Source: Palleniella muris (GTDB lineage Bacteria; Bacteroidota; Bacteroidia; Bacteroidales; Bacteroidaceae). Taken from it: a stretch of 53,436 bases of DNA. Where the stretch lies: the NCBI RefSeq assembly GCF_004792655.1, contig NZ_SRZC01000025.1:1-53436 (forward strand). Reading direction: 5' to 3'. The notes under the pieces were generated by a model. The model searched no databases, was not told the DNA's origin, and worked only from the letters and a program-made list of their open reading frames with translations. The first letter of the stretch is position 1. Every line of letters starts with the position of its first letter. Made by a program: the position numbers and the translations under genes. Shown here one piece after another: positions 7,803-16,619 of this stretch.

Positions 7803-8744
7803 TTATTTTAACGTATTCTGTCCGAAAATATTGCGCTGGGCTTCCTCAAATTTGTTCGCCCTGTCCCAAATTTTCTTGAACTCAGGATTATTCTGCGCAA
7901 ATTCCTCCAATTTTTCACGCACAGTCCGCACCTTGCGCTTCGGCAGTTTCAGTTCACCGTTCTCACGCAGCTGGCGGAATTTATCGCAGAAATACAGCTG
8001 TCCTTTCGGAGTCACCTTGGTCTGCCTGCGAATCTTTATCCTGCCGTCATTGCCCACACACCTGTCAAACTTATATATCGTCATCAGTTTCAGGTTAAGC
8101 GAGTACTGGGTGGGCATGTTGACCTTGTCGTCCTTGTAGAGATACTTATGTTCACGCAGCCATTCGCACAGCCGTCTGGAACCAATCTCGTAACCTTTTG
8201 CGCAAATCATCTGGGCAAGCTCTGTCAGAGTAACGTCGCCTGTCTGTTCCGGCATGTCGACATAATCGTCAACAAAATCAACCTTAGGCTTATCCTCCGC
8301 CATCTTTATATTGTTCAGGCGGATTTGCAGTTCCTGTTCCTCTATCTTCTTCTGCTGGTCTGCGGCAAGCTGCAACGCTTCGGCAAAGGAACGTGGCACT
8401 GACTGCTCCTCTGTTGCTCTGTGGAAGACCATGCGATATACCTCGAATACCGGGCGAACCTTTCTGGCAATGAAGTACTCGAGGCAGGGTAGGGAGAGCA
8501 TGCATTTTTCAGTAGGTCTTCCTCCTTTTAGGTTTTCAGCATTTCTGCGTAAAACTTGATAATCAACGTGTTCCATGAAGTCTCGCCTCAAAGCTCTTGC
8601 AGCTTCATTCTTCCTCGAATACGCCAGCATCCACACATCGTCCAGGTCTACCGGGAACTCGTTGTGCTGCCTTGACAGTTCCAGTATGCCGTCAAAATAT
8701 CTTTTGATTGTCACGGCATCGGACGTTCTCGTTAACTGTTCCAT
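7803..8744 (-). CDS. Phage antirepressor (AntA/AntB-like plus KilAC)
   Basis: Residues about 25-110 resemble the AntA/AntB antirepressor domain (FPVDLDDVWMLAYSRKNEAARALRR, then LPCLEYFIARKVRPVFEVYR). A coiled-coil linker follows at about 115-150. Residues about 165-265 match the KilAC domain (LTELAQMICAKGYEIGSRRL, WLREHKYLY, PTQYSL, VTPKGQLYF). Antirepressors of this type block phage repressors or switch lytic and lysogenic programmes by protein or DNA binding. The 313-residue length is normal. The gene lies 11 bases after the DUF4942 methylase gene and is good evidence that this block is phage-like. Confidence 0.85.
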   Translation of the reverse strand: MEQLTRTSDAVTIKRYFDGILELSRQHNEFPVDLDDVWMLAYSRKNEAARALRRDFMEHVDYQVLRRNAENLKGGRPTEKCMLSLPCLEYFIARKVRPVFEVYRMVFHRATEEQSVPRSFAEALQLAADQQKKIEEQELQIRLNNIKMAEDKPKVDFVDDYVDMPEQTGDVTLTELAQMICAKGYEIGSRRLCEWLREHKYLYKDDKVNMPTQYSLNLKLMTIYKFDRCVGNDGRIKIRRQTKVTPKGQLYFCDKFRQLRENGELKLPKRKVRTVREKLEEFAQNNPEFKKIWDRANKFEEAQRNIFGQNTLK

Positions 8745-8755
8745 AAACTATAAAA

Positions 8756-10363
8756 TTATAAAATGTCAAATAAAGTTTGGTTGTTATCAATCTTTTCAGT
8801 TTTCTCGGTCCCTGCCTCTATCGGGTATTCCACAACGGCAGGCACCGTGGTATCTTCCTTTGCCTCCTTATTCTTTCGTGGCTTTCTGGTCTTATCCTCC
8901 TTTGAACCGAGTTTCCAGCCCTTCGACTTGGCCACCTCCATATTGAACCGTTGCCATATCTTCTCGTCAAGAAACTCAAAGTGAGCGGTGCCCTTCTTGT
9001 AGACACGCACCCTGAAGAAGCCCCATTCAAACCACTCGCCCCATTTGCGCACCTTATCATCCTTGTAACCGGCACAACTCCGGAAATTTCCGATGTCGTC
9101 ATAGTTCGTTGCCGTCAGCCAGCACAAAGCCCTGCAGAAGTCATCGATAATGTCAGCGTTGCCACCGTAGCGGATTGTAACGTACTCACGTGGCCAACGG
9201 GCATCATAATCGCCTATATAGTTTGCAATGAACCGCCTGTTCACCATGTAATTGGAATTTGTCTTCCACTTCTCTCCGGCAGTGGAGTTCTGAGCAGACA
9301 AGGCGCAGATTCTGTCAAATACCTCAGTCAAAGCCCTCCGCATGCGCTGTCCGTTAGTCTGTATCACCATGTCGATAACCTTATAAACGTTGTACATCGT
9401 GAACGGGACACAGCCCTGAGTCTCAATGAACTTATTAAGCTGTTCCCTGAGTTCCTGGGTGGTGTACTTCTCCATGTTCAGCTTGCGGAAGATAATGCCC
9501 CAGTAGTAGCGTTTCAGTTCCTTTTTGTAGATGTTGCGTGTAACCTTGCCCCCTATCCCCTTGTTGTCAATCTTGACAGCATCGAACTTAATCGGGATAT
9601 TAGCCTTCCAGTATTCAGGCTTTCCATTATCCTCAGGGTCGTCAAACCTTGCCATGTCATTGATTCGTTTTGCCGCCTCCATTGTCTCGTCAAACATCCT
9701 GACAGCCGACACATAGCGGTTGACAAGCTCACGGACAAGATTGTAGCCCACGATGCCCTTCGTATGGTTGCCGTTAAGCGGATCACTGTCTACATTCTCG
9801 AACATATAGCCGGCAAACTCACTGCTTCCCTCACCCTCCTTGTACAGTTTGATGAGGGACACCTGCACATCGGTTTTGCGTTCTGCCGTGTCAAAGCAGC
9901 TCTGGAGGTTCTCACGGCTACCGTAGTTGGCGATGTTCTCCTCCATCAGTTTTATGCTCCCGCTCCTAAAACTTCGTGTAAAGTTTGCAGAGTTGCACAG
10001 CGCAATTACCGTACATCCCGGGGGCGCAATCTCAAAGGCGTGGTTTATATGCTCCGCACCACGGCTGAACGGAGGATTCATGACAATCATGTTAACGTGG
10101 GACACACGCTCCGCAGTCAGCTGAAGGAAGTCGTCACACAGGAACTCGTCATATTTCCCTTTCAGCAGCTTTCTGTTATGCTCGTCATTCTCACACACAA
10201 GGATGTTGGATGCGCCGAACTCACGGAGAACGGTGCATATGTCTCCCTTCCCGGCAGACGGTTCAAGAATTGTCTTTCCGGCAACATCCTCGCCCATAAG
10301 CATACGCTCTACGACAGCTCTTGGGGTAGGGTAGAAATCATGATTTTCTGTAAATACATTCAT
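8756..10363 (-). CDS. SAM-dependent DNA methyltransferase with DUF4942
   Basis: The N-terminal domain is a class I adenine-type methylase: EPSAGKGD at residues 34-41 binds S-adenosylmethionine and NPPF at 96-99 is the catalytic motif IV. The C-terminal half matches the DUF4942 region common in Bacteroidales plasmids and phages. It should methylate DNA in the cytoplasm, perhaps protecting the element from host restriction; no cognate restriction enzyme is nearby, so it is an orphan. Length (535) is usual. It sits 3 bases downstream of a small gene and 11 bases before the antirepressor. A long open frame on the opposite strand is a codon-bias shadow. Confidence 0.85.
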   Translation of the reverse strand: MNVFTENHDFYPTPRAVVERMLMGEDVAGKTILEPSAGKGDICTVLREFGASNILVCENDEHNRKLLKGKYDEFLCDDFLQLTAERVSHVNMIVMNPPFSRGAEHINHAFEIAPPGCTVIALCNSANFTRSFRSGSIKLMEENIANYGSRENLQSCFDTAERKTDVQVSLIKLYKEGEGSSEFAGYMFENVDSDPLNGNHTKGIVGYNLVRELVNRYVSAVRMFDETMEAAKRINDMARFDDPEDNGKPEYWKANIPIKFDAVKIDNKGIGGKVTRNIYKKELKRYYWGIIFRKLNMEKYTTQELREQLNKFIETQGCVPFTMYNVYKVIDMVIQTNGQRMRRALTEVFDRICALSAQNSTAGEKWKTNSNYMVNRRFIANYIGDYDARWPREYVTIRYGGNADIIDDFCRALCWLTATNYDDIGNFRSCAGYKDDKVRKWGEWFEWGFFRVRVYKKGTAHFEFLDEKIWQRFNMEVAKSKGWKLGSKEDKTRKPRKNKEAKEDTTVPAVVEYPIEAGTEKTEKIDNNQTLFDIL

Positions 10364-10366
10364 GGC

Positions 10367-10771
10367 TTAAAGTTTATTTTGTTCGTAATTGTCTATATTC
10401 TCTTTCGTACACCATTCAGGCTTGACGGGAAGCATGTCGTAGTAGCGGCGCATATCACTGATGATTGCGGCGCCAACCGCTATGCCGTTCTCTATTTTGT
10501 ACTGCACTCTCATCTGAAGACTGGACAGCATCATGTACTCGTGCTTGAAATTCTTCTGTATCTGGTCTTGCTCCGTCCACCCCTCAACCTCAATCTCATC
10601 ACATTTCACGGGATGGGCGGGCTCGTAGAAATCTCCCATGACAGTGTGGAGTCCTGTTGGCTTTCGTGGGTCGTCGGAAAAGTCCACGTCCACGTAGACA
10701 TGTCCCGCTTCATCCTTGTACTTAGGATAGCCAAGTCCACACTTTCCTGTAAATGTCAGTTTAAGTTTCAT
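10367..10771 (-). CDS. Hypothetical protein, 134 aa
   Basis: N-terminal half is beta-rich (MKLKLTFTGKCGLGYPKYKD, then VYVDVDF), C-terminal half helical with many Tyr and Met. The family is not recognised. It directly precedes the methylase gene with a 3-base gap and is probably in the same operon. Confidence 0.6.
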   Translation of the reverse strand: MKLKLTFTGKCGLGYPKYKDEAGHVYVDVDFSDDPRKPTGLHTVMGDFYEPAHPVKCDEIEVEGWTEQDQIQKNFKHEYMMLSSLQMRVQYKIENGIAVGAAIISDMRRYYDMLPVKPEWCTKENIDNYEQNKL

Positions 10772-10783
10772 GTCTTTATTGTT

Positions 10784-11653
10784 TTACTGTTGTTTGTTCA
10801 AGAAATCATATAATTCAGTTGACACCTTGAAGCAGCCGTCAAGCACAGGCTTGCGCTTCCCTGTCTGCTGGCAATATCTGCAATATCCCTTACCGTCAAT
10901 GGTTGATATAACCTGTTGCAGGTTATGAACTGTACGGAGGTGCATTTTTATTCCGTACTTACGGCAGAGAGTCACCACGTCCTCGCCGGCAATCATACCT
11001 CCGTCCCGGAAAACCTTTTCCTGTTCAGCCAAGCGTGCTTCCCCCTCTGCCAATTCCTTACGTTTGCGCTCCTCCTCAGCCTTACGTTCCTCTTCTCGCT
11101 TCATTCTCTCCAGTCTGTCCTGCTCTTCCCGGTATTTCACGCATTTCTCCCGTGCAAGGCGCAGTTCCTCCAGTCTTGGGTGATTCACCTCCTCACAAGC
11201 CTTGATAGCGGACATCTGTATCCAGCAGTTTGGTGCGGACTCTATCATGAAATCAACACAATGCACCAGGCTCCGCAACTGGTTCAGGCGGCATTCACGC
11301 TCTTTCCTGTTATCCTCAATATATTTTGCAATGGACTCCTCTATCCACCAGTCTTCGCCGTCACAGAAATGTTCCTCAGCCCATGACCGCCAGTCGGATT
11401 CGGTCTTTGCAAAAAGCTCCATGTCATTGCTTGATATAAAGTGCCGTGTCCCGAATGCGACATTTTCGCCCACTATGCAGTATGGATAGTAGTAATAATA
11501 CGTTTCATCGCCATATCCGGAGTCCTGCTCTTTTTCACACCATAGAGCTACGTCCGAGTTGGGAATGTTTACCAGTTCCAACTCCATAGATCTGCGTTTT
11601 GGCTTGTCGTCGGTGCCGATGTAGTGGCACCAGAATTTTCTTGTTTCTGCCAT
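10784..11653 (-). CDS. Hypothetical protein with coiled coil and CxxC, 289 aa
   Basis: Residues 1-105 form a Tyr/Trp-rich domain (YYYYYPYCIVGENVAFGTRH), 110-215 a long charged coiled coil (EEERKAEEERKRKELAEGEA), and the C-terminus has a short CRYC motif plus further Cys, possibly a half zinc site. No enzyme motif is visible. The domain order suggests a structural or nucleic-acid-associated protein. It is 12 bases upstream of the 134-residue gene in the same operon. Confidence 0.6.
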   Translation of the reverse strand: MAETRKFWCHYIGTDDKPKRRSMELELVNIPNSDVALWCEKEQDSGYGDETYYYYYPYCIVGENVAFGTRHFISSNDMELFAKTESDWRSWAEEHFCDGEDWWIEESIAKYIEDNRKERECRLNQLRSLVHCVDFMIESAPNCWIQMSAIKACEEVNHPRLEELRLAREKCVKYREEQDRLERMKREEERKAEEERKRKELAEGEARLAEQEKVFRDGGMIAGEDVVTLCRKYGIKMHLRTVHNLQQVISTIDGKGYCRYCQQTGKRKPVLDGCFKVSTELYDFLNKQQ

Positions 11654-11684
11654 TGTTCTTTTTGTTTTTATACGTTACTGTTAA

Positions 11685-11873
11685 TCATTTAATTTCCTGA
11701 AGGTCACGTGCCCTAAAGCCTCCCCAACAGGAATATCCCTTTTCCTCCGCAATTTGGTAAGCCCTGTTGACGGCAAGCATACACGCTTCAGCCTTGCTCG
11801 TTGCCTCAATCTCAACGCGGACGTATGCCGGTCTCGAGAGCAACACGTTATATTTCCGTTGTCGTTTTGCCAT
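11685..11873 (-). CDS. Small hypothetical protein, 62 aa
   Basis: A basic protein with a strand-helix pattern (YNVLLSRPAYVRVEIEATSKAEA), like the short alpha/beta proteins elsewhere in this block. It begins next to the structured region at 11941-12331, so that region would be its leader if transcription came through from the right, although the pairing evidence favours an RNA on the other strand. Confidence 0.5.
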   Translation of the reverse strand: MAKRQRKYNVLLSRPAYVRVEIEATSKAEACMLAVNRAYQIAEEKGYSCWGGFRARDLQEIK

Positions 11874-11940
11874 GTTTATTTATTTGTTAAAAATAAAGCC
11901 TTCAAGGATATTGGTGCATGACTGTATTCTTATGATATTT

Positions 11941-12331
11941 CACTGGTGGAGTGAAGGAAAACGCACCACGTCGAAAGCGAAGTCGACGCGGTAGAAAGAA
12001 TCCTTCATTTCTGCCAGTGTATTAAACTATGTCCTCTTAGGCTTGTGAAGAGTTGCACTACTCTGATGTTTTGGCACAGCCACCGGCTAAGGGCTTGCTG
12101 TAACTTTTTGATGTAGGAGCTTCGGGAGTCAGACAGTGAAAGTTGACTCCTGAAGCTCTTGGTAAATAATGCCGGCTCACTGTATCCGTTTCACCCTTGT
12201 TGTTTCATGCAACCGCTGGCACGGGCATTTCTGTAACAGTCAGATATTGCGAGGCGGGGACCGATTCATCTCGGGATGGACGGGGGCAGAACCGCCTTGC
12301 GATTGAAATACGCTCAGCCCATTGCATGAAG
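11941..12331 (+). ncRNA. Candidate large structured RNA of about 390 nt
   Basis: The stretch 11874-12350 has no good protein frame but holds nested pairings. Hairpin 1: 11941-11946 with 12014-12019, 11952-11958 with 12001-12007, and 11969-11974 with 11983-11988. A small hairpin: 12049-12053 with 12060-12064. Hairpin 2: 12117-12131 with 12144-12158, 15 bp. Domain 3: 12204-12212 with 12322-12330, 12223-12226 with 12317-12320, and 12246-12257 with 12292-12303 (12 bp). Most imperfect pairs become G-U on the plus strand and A-C on the minus, so I favour plus, opposite to the neighbouring genes. I see no clear promoter. It is not tmRNA, RNase P or a group II intron by any hallmark I can see. Confidence 0.55.
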
Positions 12332-12350
12332 TCTGCCTAAAGTGATTCGC

Positions 12351-12446
12351 CTATTTTCTGCATCTCCAGCCGGCAATCTTTTTCTCAATGGCATAAGTCC
12401 ATCGGTCGGTGTCGAAGAACATTGCAAGAATCTTATCTGTACTCAT
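12351..12446 (-). CDS. Possible small protein, 31 aa
   Basis: A short frame MSTDKILAMFFDTDRWTYAI and onward, ending in a basic tail. It fills the gap between the structured region and the gene at 12465. The composition is plausible for a real microprotein but nothing confirms it. Confidence 0.3.
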   Translation of the reverse strand: MSTDKILAMFFDTDRWTYAIEKKIAGWRCRK

Positions 12447-12464
12447 ATTATCTGTTTTTAGTGA

Positions 12465-12797
12465 TTATTTTTCGCCTATATACATCAAATCCCTGTAAAG
12501 GTTATGCGGGCACCGCTTGTCAAACCAGTGCCACACATCGAATTTGCATGTGCCTGCCTCAAAGTTGAGAAACGGCTCCTCTATCTCGTCATCATTGTTG
12601 ACTGGAATTTCGGCAAAGCGGTTCCAAAGCAACCTTATTGTCAGCAGTTCGGCGTGGTCTTTGCACGTCTCGCACCAGCAATCCTTGAGTTCCAGCGGGT
12701 CATTCACATCCCCTCTGTATTCATTTGTATTTGCGTCAACCCATGCCATAATCTGAACGTCAGTGGAGCCGCATTTTGCGCAGTAAAGTGTGTTCAT
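12465..12797 (-). CDS. Zinc-ribbon protein, 110 aa
   Basis: N-terminal CAKCGSTDV and a second CETC about 33 residues later form a four-cysteine zinc ribbon. The C-terminal half is acidic and Trp-rich. Small zinc-ribbon proteins of this kind are common unknowns in phages and conjugative elements. The start overlaps the stop of the upstream gene by four bases. Confidence 0.6.
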   Translation of the reverse strand: MNTLYCAKCGSTDVQIMAWVDANTNEYRGDVNDPLELKDCWCETCKDHAELLTIRLLWNRFAEIPVNNDDEIEEPFLNFEAGTCKFDVWHWFDKRCPHNLYRDLMYIGEK

Positions 12798-13066
12798 TGT
12801 TCCTGTTTCCTCTTTTTGAATGTTATATCAAAATTGTCGATATTCAACAATACGCCATTGACAACCAACTCGTTAATGAATCTTCCCATATTTGCCTTCT
12901 GCTCGTCCGTGGCGAATCCCCACACAGTTCCGGCTGCCTTCACAGCATTCTGTACGGTAAGGCAGATTTGCGTCCAGCAGTCATATTCCACCTTGCTGCC
13001 TATGATTTCCATATACTTTGAGGTGGTTCTCTCAATGTATTCCTTGTTGTAGCTTTTCTTTGCCAT
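12794..13066 (-). CDS. Hypothetical helical protein, 90 aa
   Basis: Basic, helical protein starting MAKKSYNKEYIERTTSKYME and ending in a Lys/Arg-rich tail (KKRKQEQ). No domain is recognised. It lies 4 bases from the gene before it and overlaps the next by four, so it is inside a coupled operon. Confidence 0.55.
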   Translation of the reverse strand: MAKKSYNKEYIERTTSKYMEIIGSKVEYDCWTQICLTVQNAVKAAGTVWGFATDEQKANMGRFINELVVNGVLLNIDNFDITFKKRKQEQ

Positions 13067-13070
13067 AGTT

Positions 13071-13655
13071 TTAATGTTTTGTTTCAGTATGTTCTTTCGG
13101 TAGCCACGCCAACGGCAGGCACAGGATTGTATGGCGGTTAAATTCAGGAAGCTTACGTTTTCTGAATATTTCTGATTGCTGAGAAGTTCTCCATTTTAGC
13201 TGCCATGTGCCAATACCTACGATTTTTCTCCACCATGCCCCAAACCCCATGCCGTTGTTTAGTCGGGTCTTACAGATAAAGTCCCGGAAACAACAGTATT
13301 CCGTGTCTTTTGTCTCCGCGTATTCAAGCAGGTATGGAATCAACGCCCTGTGCTCACCAATCCATGCCATTTCCTTCTGTGTGGCAAGTGATGACTTTTC
13401 CAGTTTCCGTTTTGTTGTGGCGTGTTGTCGGCTCTTCTTCAGGAGTTTTTCCACAATACTCTCCGGTGTTGGTTCTCTCCATCCTCTTAAGTCTTCCCGA
13501 TTCGCATAGCTAATCGACAGTGTCTTGCCGTCCGGCTTTGTCATGGAGTATATTATAATTTCACGTCTGCCTTCATTTCTGACAATCATGTGTTTGTCTG
13601 TCATCAGCTCTCTGTAAAGCTGAAGCAGCTCTTGCCTTTCAGATTTCTTTGCCAT
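13071..13655 (-). CDS. Hypothetical protein, 194 aa
   Basis: I start this at the ATG at 13655 (MAKKSERQELLQLYREL), because the longer open frame would run across the gene at 13672-13950 and its extra 42 residues look like non-coding translation. The protein is basic, with a probable helical domain in the N-terminal 60 residues and a Trp-rich region (FGAWWRKIVGIGTWQLKW) near the C-terminus. No family is recognised. Confidence 0.55.
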   Translation of the reverse strand: MAKKSERQELLQLYRELMTDKHMIVRNEGRREIIIYSMTKPDGKTLSISYANREDLRGWREPTPESIVEKLLKKSRQHATTKRKLEKSSLATQKEMAWIGEHRALIPYLLEYAETKDTEYCCFRDFICKTRLNNGMGFGAWWRKIVGIGTWQLKWRTSQQSEIFRKRKLPEFNRHTILCLPLAWLPKEHTETKH

Positions 13656-13671
13656 ATAATTGTTGCGTATT

Positions 13672-13950
13672 TTAGAACACTTCCACCATATAGTCGAACT
13701 CCGCAACACTGTCAGTATCGCAAGCCTCCGCCCAACTGTCACTGTAACGCTTAATGCGACACAGCCGTCCCGTATAACCACTATCCTCTTTGCCTTCTTC
13801 TACAAACCCCTGCCACTCCATCCAACCGATGAGAGCGTTCTCGCCCGCTCTCTGAGCCTCGGAAAGAGTCTCGTATTTGCCCATGCTGTAGCCCAGACTG
13901 CCGTTCGTATCAACGTTGACTGTCAGTAGAATATAAAGTTTTTGTTCCAT
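13672..13950 (-). CDS. Hypothetical acidic protein, 92 aa
   Basis: Begins with a beta strand (KLYILLTVNVDTNGSLGYSM) followed by a helix with Ala/Glu repeats, giving a small alpha/beta fold. Unknown family. It follows the PcfJ-like gene by 18 bases on the same strand. Confidence 0.55.
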   Translation of the reverse strand: MEQKLYILLTVNVDTNGSLGYSMGKYETLSEAQRAGENALIGWMEWQGFVEEGKEDSGYTGRLCRIKRYSDSWAEACDTDSVAEFDYMVEVF

Positions 13951-13968
13951 TTTTGATTTAAGTTTGGT

Positions 13969-15309
13969 TTATACTTTCCTGTGATGATATTGTTTAATCA
14001 GTTGCATATTTGAGGAAACCAGATTCACAATATCCTCGTGTCTTGGGGTTGTTGAATTGCAGCGTCCACGGGACTGAACGATGGAATAATTTGCAAGATT
14101 AACCTCCACAGTCTCCAGTCTTTTCGCTGTCTTGTCCGCACATCTGGCGGAAAGTATCAGCGAGTTTGGGTGCTTGTCAAGGTTGTAATATTCCATTTGA
14201 CACACGCAGTGCTGCATTTCGTCCGCCTCCTCAATAAATGCCTGAACGTCAGGGAGAACCTGAACGATAATGCCCTTACCGACAATTCGGAGATTTTCGA
14301 ATTGTTTTCCACGCTCGTCCAGATAACGTTTTGCCACTTCCTCCTGCTCCTTTGCCTTGGCGACAGCTTCGTCATGCCTCTGTTGCCTTTCAACCTCCTG
14401 CCTGTGCTTGCGTCGTGCTTCAATCCAGCGGTCGTGAGCCTCCTGAAAGTTCGCAGGACAGATATAATGAGGATTGTGAATATCCCTGCCAAGTTCATGT
14501 AAAGCCTGCACCATGTCAAACCAGTCGTTCATGTGACTTGTTGAAGTCCAGCCGTTTCTGTTGTGACGCAGGAAAACTTTGATGGCGCCGTCAATCTCCG
14601 CACTCCACCTGTTGTTGAGAAGCCTGTCACACAATTTGTACAGCCCTCGTTTCCAGTAGGATTCAAATTCTGGCTGAGAAAGAAGTGCCCTGAACAATGG
14701 CTGAAGATAGAAACCGTGACTGTTCTTCCGTAAGAATCCACGTTTCCGTAACTCAGAAATGACACTGTCAATAACCTCTGTCTTTGCCGTCATCTGGTAG
14801 TATTCACGGCTGTTCCGCATATGCACTCCATAGTCCCAGCCCTTGCCCTCTCTGCAATACCAGAACCCCATCGTCTTCCCAGCCTGAAAGAGAACATTCC
14901 CTTTTATGCTATCCCAGCATTCCTGAACAAGATGATAGTCGTATATGCCTCTGCAATCCTTCCGAACCGTATGCTCTACAACGTATGTCCTTGTCACCTG
15001 CCAGCCCTTGAAAGCCTCCGAGATGGTTGCGTATTCAACCCGTGATTTCGTCAATGAGGTCTTGCGGCTGTTGGTCATGCTCAGCCGTGAACCGCAGCAC
15101 GGGCAGGTCATCTCCGCTCCAATTGTGTTGACAGGGGCGTTCCAGACATGACCGCAAGCCATACACCGTGCAACACCCTTGTAAAGGAAGCCCTCTGCTG
15201 ACTCCTTCACCAGATGCTGACGGAGCAGTATTGCCTGTCTCAGCGTCAGTTCTGGCAATTCAGAGGACAGCAGGGAAACTTCCTGTTGAATTTTCGTCAT
15301 ACGTTTCAT
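13969..15309 (-). CDS. PcfJ-like protein
   Basis: About 446 residues. The N-terminal part has a CxxC pair (CMACGHVW, then CPCCGS), a zinc ribbon. The middle is helical with a charged coiled coil (RQEVERQQRHDEAVAKAKEQ). The C-terminal 100 residues match the PcfJ domain: MQHCVCQMEYY, SLILSARC, KRLETVEVNLANYSIVQSRG and a late conserved His. PcfJ was named from conjugative plasmid pCF10; its job is not settled, and homologues are frequent in Bacteroidales phages and plasmids. I start at the ATG at 15309, two bases past the PcfK-like stop. The pairing with PcfK is typical. Confidence 0.75.
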   Translation of the reverse strand: MKRMTKIQQEVSLLSSELPELTLRQAILLRQHLVKESAEGFLYKGVARCMACGHVWNAPVNTIGAEMTCPCCGSRLSMTNSRKTSLTKSRVEYATISEAFKGWQVTRTYVVEHTVRKDCRGIYDYHLVQECWDSIKGNVLFQAGKTMGFWYCREGKGWDYGVHMRNSREYYQMTAKTEVIDSVISELRKRGFLRKNSHGFYLQPLFRALLSQPEFESYWKRGLYKLCDRLLNNRWSAEIDGAIKVFLRHNRNGWTSTSHMNDWFDMVQALHELGRDIHNPHYICPANFQEAHDRWIEARRKHRQEVERQQRHDEAVAKAKEQEEVAKRYLDERGKQFENLRIVGKGIIVQVLPDVQAFIEEADEMQHCVCQMEYYNLDKHPNSLILSARCADKTAKRLETVEVNLANYSIVQSRGRCNSTTPRHEDIVNLVSSNMQLIKQYHHRKV

Positions 15310-15310
15310 A

Positions 15311-15667
15311 TCAGAACAGTTCAAATTCCACGGAAGCAACCTTCTTGTCCTTAGCCTTAGCCTTGTCCTTGGGCTTACCTGAATGCGTCACCTTAACGGA
15401 GTCATTTGACTTCTCAACCTTAATGTCGTCTTCGTCATAGTAATGAACCGCCATTCCATACACCTCCTCGTCAGATATGGCGGACATGGAACCTCCGTTA
15501 GTGCTGAAAGTCCGCTTCTTTGCCTCGCCTATGATGTACTGGCAGCACTCCTGGATACTCTTGTTTTCTTTCGCATACGTCTGTGCGAAAAGTGAGTCCT
15601 GCTCGGCTCTTTCATCCAGATAAGCCTTGATAGCAAGCTCAAAATCATTCATTTTCTCTTTTGCCAT
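15311..15667 (-). CDS. PcfK-like protein
   Basis: A 118-residue protein with the PcfK pattern: FELAIKAYLDERAEQDSLFA, then KSIQECCQYIIGEA, then EVYGMAVHYYDEDDI, and an acidic/Lys-rich tail. PcfK proteins accompany PcfJ in conjugative and phage-like elements; the biochemical role is unknown. It is immediately upstream of the PcfJ-like gene and the two are almost certainly co-translated. Confidence 0.75.
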   Translation of the reverse strand: MAKEKMNDFELAIKAYLDERAEQDSLFAQTYAKENKSIQECCQYIIGEAKKRTFSTNGGSMSAISDEEVYGMAVHYYDEDDIKVEKSNDSVKVTHSGKPKDKAKAKDKKVASVEFELF

Positions 15668-15679
15668 AATGTCTGTAAA

Positions 15680-15823
15680 CTAAAATATTTCCATACTTGT
15701 GATTTCAACGATGCCGTTCTTCTCCAGAAACTCGTCAATTTTGCCAATCACCTTGTCCCTGACCTGTGAAATCGGCTGGTCAAGCAACTTGCACGCTTCG
15801 TATAATTTCTTGTCTGCCTTCAT
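15680..15823 (-). CDS. Small helical protein, 47 aa
   Basis: Frame MKADKKLYEACKLLDQPISQ onward to 47 residues, with two amphipathic helices and no disallowed composition. It fits exactly between its neighbours (12 bases on each side) in a packed operon, which is the main reason to call it real. No family. Confidence 0.5.
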   Translation of the reverse strand: MKADKKLYEACKLLDQPISQVRDKVIGKIDEFLEKNGIVEITSMEIF

Positions 15824-15835
15824 TTTTTGTTGTTT

Positions 15836-16501
15836 TTATGGATTCACCACCATTAATAGCATTGTCTTGCCGTCCTCAAAGCGTTTGACCAGAGGGCGCA
15901 CAAGCATGTCTTCATTCAACATTTCCGCCTCCCAACCGTCAAGTCTGGCACGCAGGAACAACGGAAGCCTTATGACTGCGATGTATACGGCGCACTGGCT
16001 GTCAGTTTTGTCAGCGACTCTCACCACAGGCAAGTCATAGCCGTTCATCCTTGCGTCAACCACTGCGTATTTTGCGTCAAACTGAATGTCCTGCAACGGT
16101 CTCATCACAATCGGTTTCGTGACACTTGCGGCAGGAATCAGTTTCTGATAGTCGGGGAAAGCTCCGTCAAGTTTCTTGCTTCGATTTTCCGCATCTACGA
16201 TAACAGTCCCCTGCTTGACTCCTGCAACGCTCTTGAACTCAGCTGGGTTGACAAGGAGCGCATAAGGTGACGCTCCGACTGCTACCTTGTTGTCCGCATC
16301 CATACAGATTCCGCTGAGAACGTATGTCCCCTTGTTCTCGCCCGTAAAATGCTTCACGGCAAGTTGGGGTATCGGCTTTATATCTGCGATGTTCATTGCC
16401 AGGAATTGCTTTATGAGCATTCTTACGGCAACGCCCATGGCGTCGTCAGTCGCATTTTCCGCAATCTGACGTGCCTGTGAGAGTAAGAATAAATCTTTCA
16501 T
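15836..16501 (-). CDS. Possible sliding-clamp-like (DnaN-like) protein, 221 aa
   Basis: Beta-rich protein of 221 residues. The segment KLDGAFPDYQKLIP resembles the G-x-FPDY-x-x-(L/V)IP signature in the middle domain of beta clamps, and the alternation of strands and two helices fits a clamp fold. Bacterial DnaN has about 370 residues in three domains; phage clamps are shorter. If correct, it would tether the element's DNA polymerase, for which a DnaE-like gene lies at 21.3 kb. The assignment rests on one motif and is tentative. Confidence 0.35.
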   Translation of the reverse strand: MKDLFLLSQARQIAENATDDAMGVAVRMLIKQFLAMNIADIKPIPQLAVKHFTGENKGTYVLSGICMDADNKVAVGASPYALLVNPAEFKSVAGVKQGTVIVDAENRSKKLDGAFPDYQKLIPAASVTKPIVMRPLQDIQFDAKYAVVDARMNGYDLPVVRVADKTDSQCAVYIAVIRLPLFLRARLDGWEAEMLNEDMLVRPLVKRFEDGKTMLLMVVNP

Positions 16502-16514
16502 TTCGTTTCTCGTT

Positions 16515-16604
16515 TTAGTTAAGGATGATTCGTGTGATTTTCTTGGTCATCTTGTTCCTGACTGCGGCAATGTTTCTCATCTGCCTGATGATACTCTGTT
16601 TCAT
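16515..16604 (-). CDS. Possible basic microprotein, 29 aa
   Basis: Frame MKQSIIRQMRNIAAVRNKMT and onward, strongly basic and helical. It occupies the gap between 16501 and 16620. It may be a real small peptide or only the leader of the gene downstream. Confidence 0.3.
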   Translation of the reverse strand: MKQSIIRQMRNIAAVRNKMTKKITRIILN

Positions 16605-16619
16605 GCCTGTTTTGTTTTA

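Noticed and set aside
8951..10813. 620-codon open frame on the plus strand
   Set aside because: It lies opposite the DUF4942 methylase, which has clear catalytic motifs; the long frame follows from that gene's codon use.
13656..13781. N-terminal extension of the gene at 13071-13655
   Set aside because: It overlaps the 92-residue gene at 13672-13950 and reads as non-coding; the ATG at 13655 is a better start.
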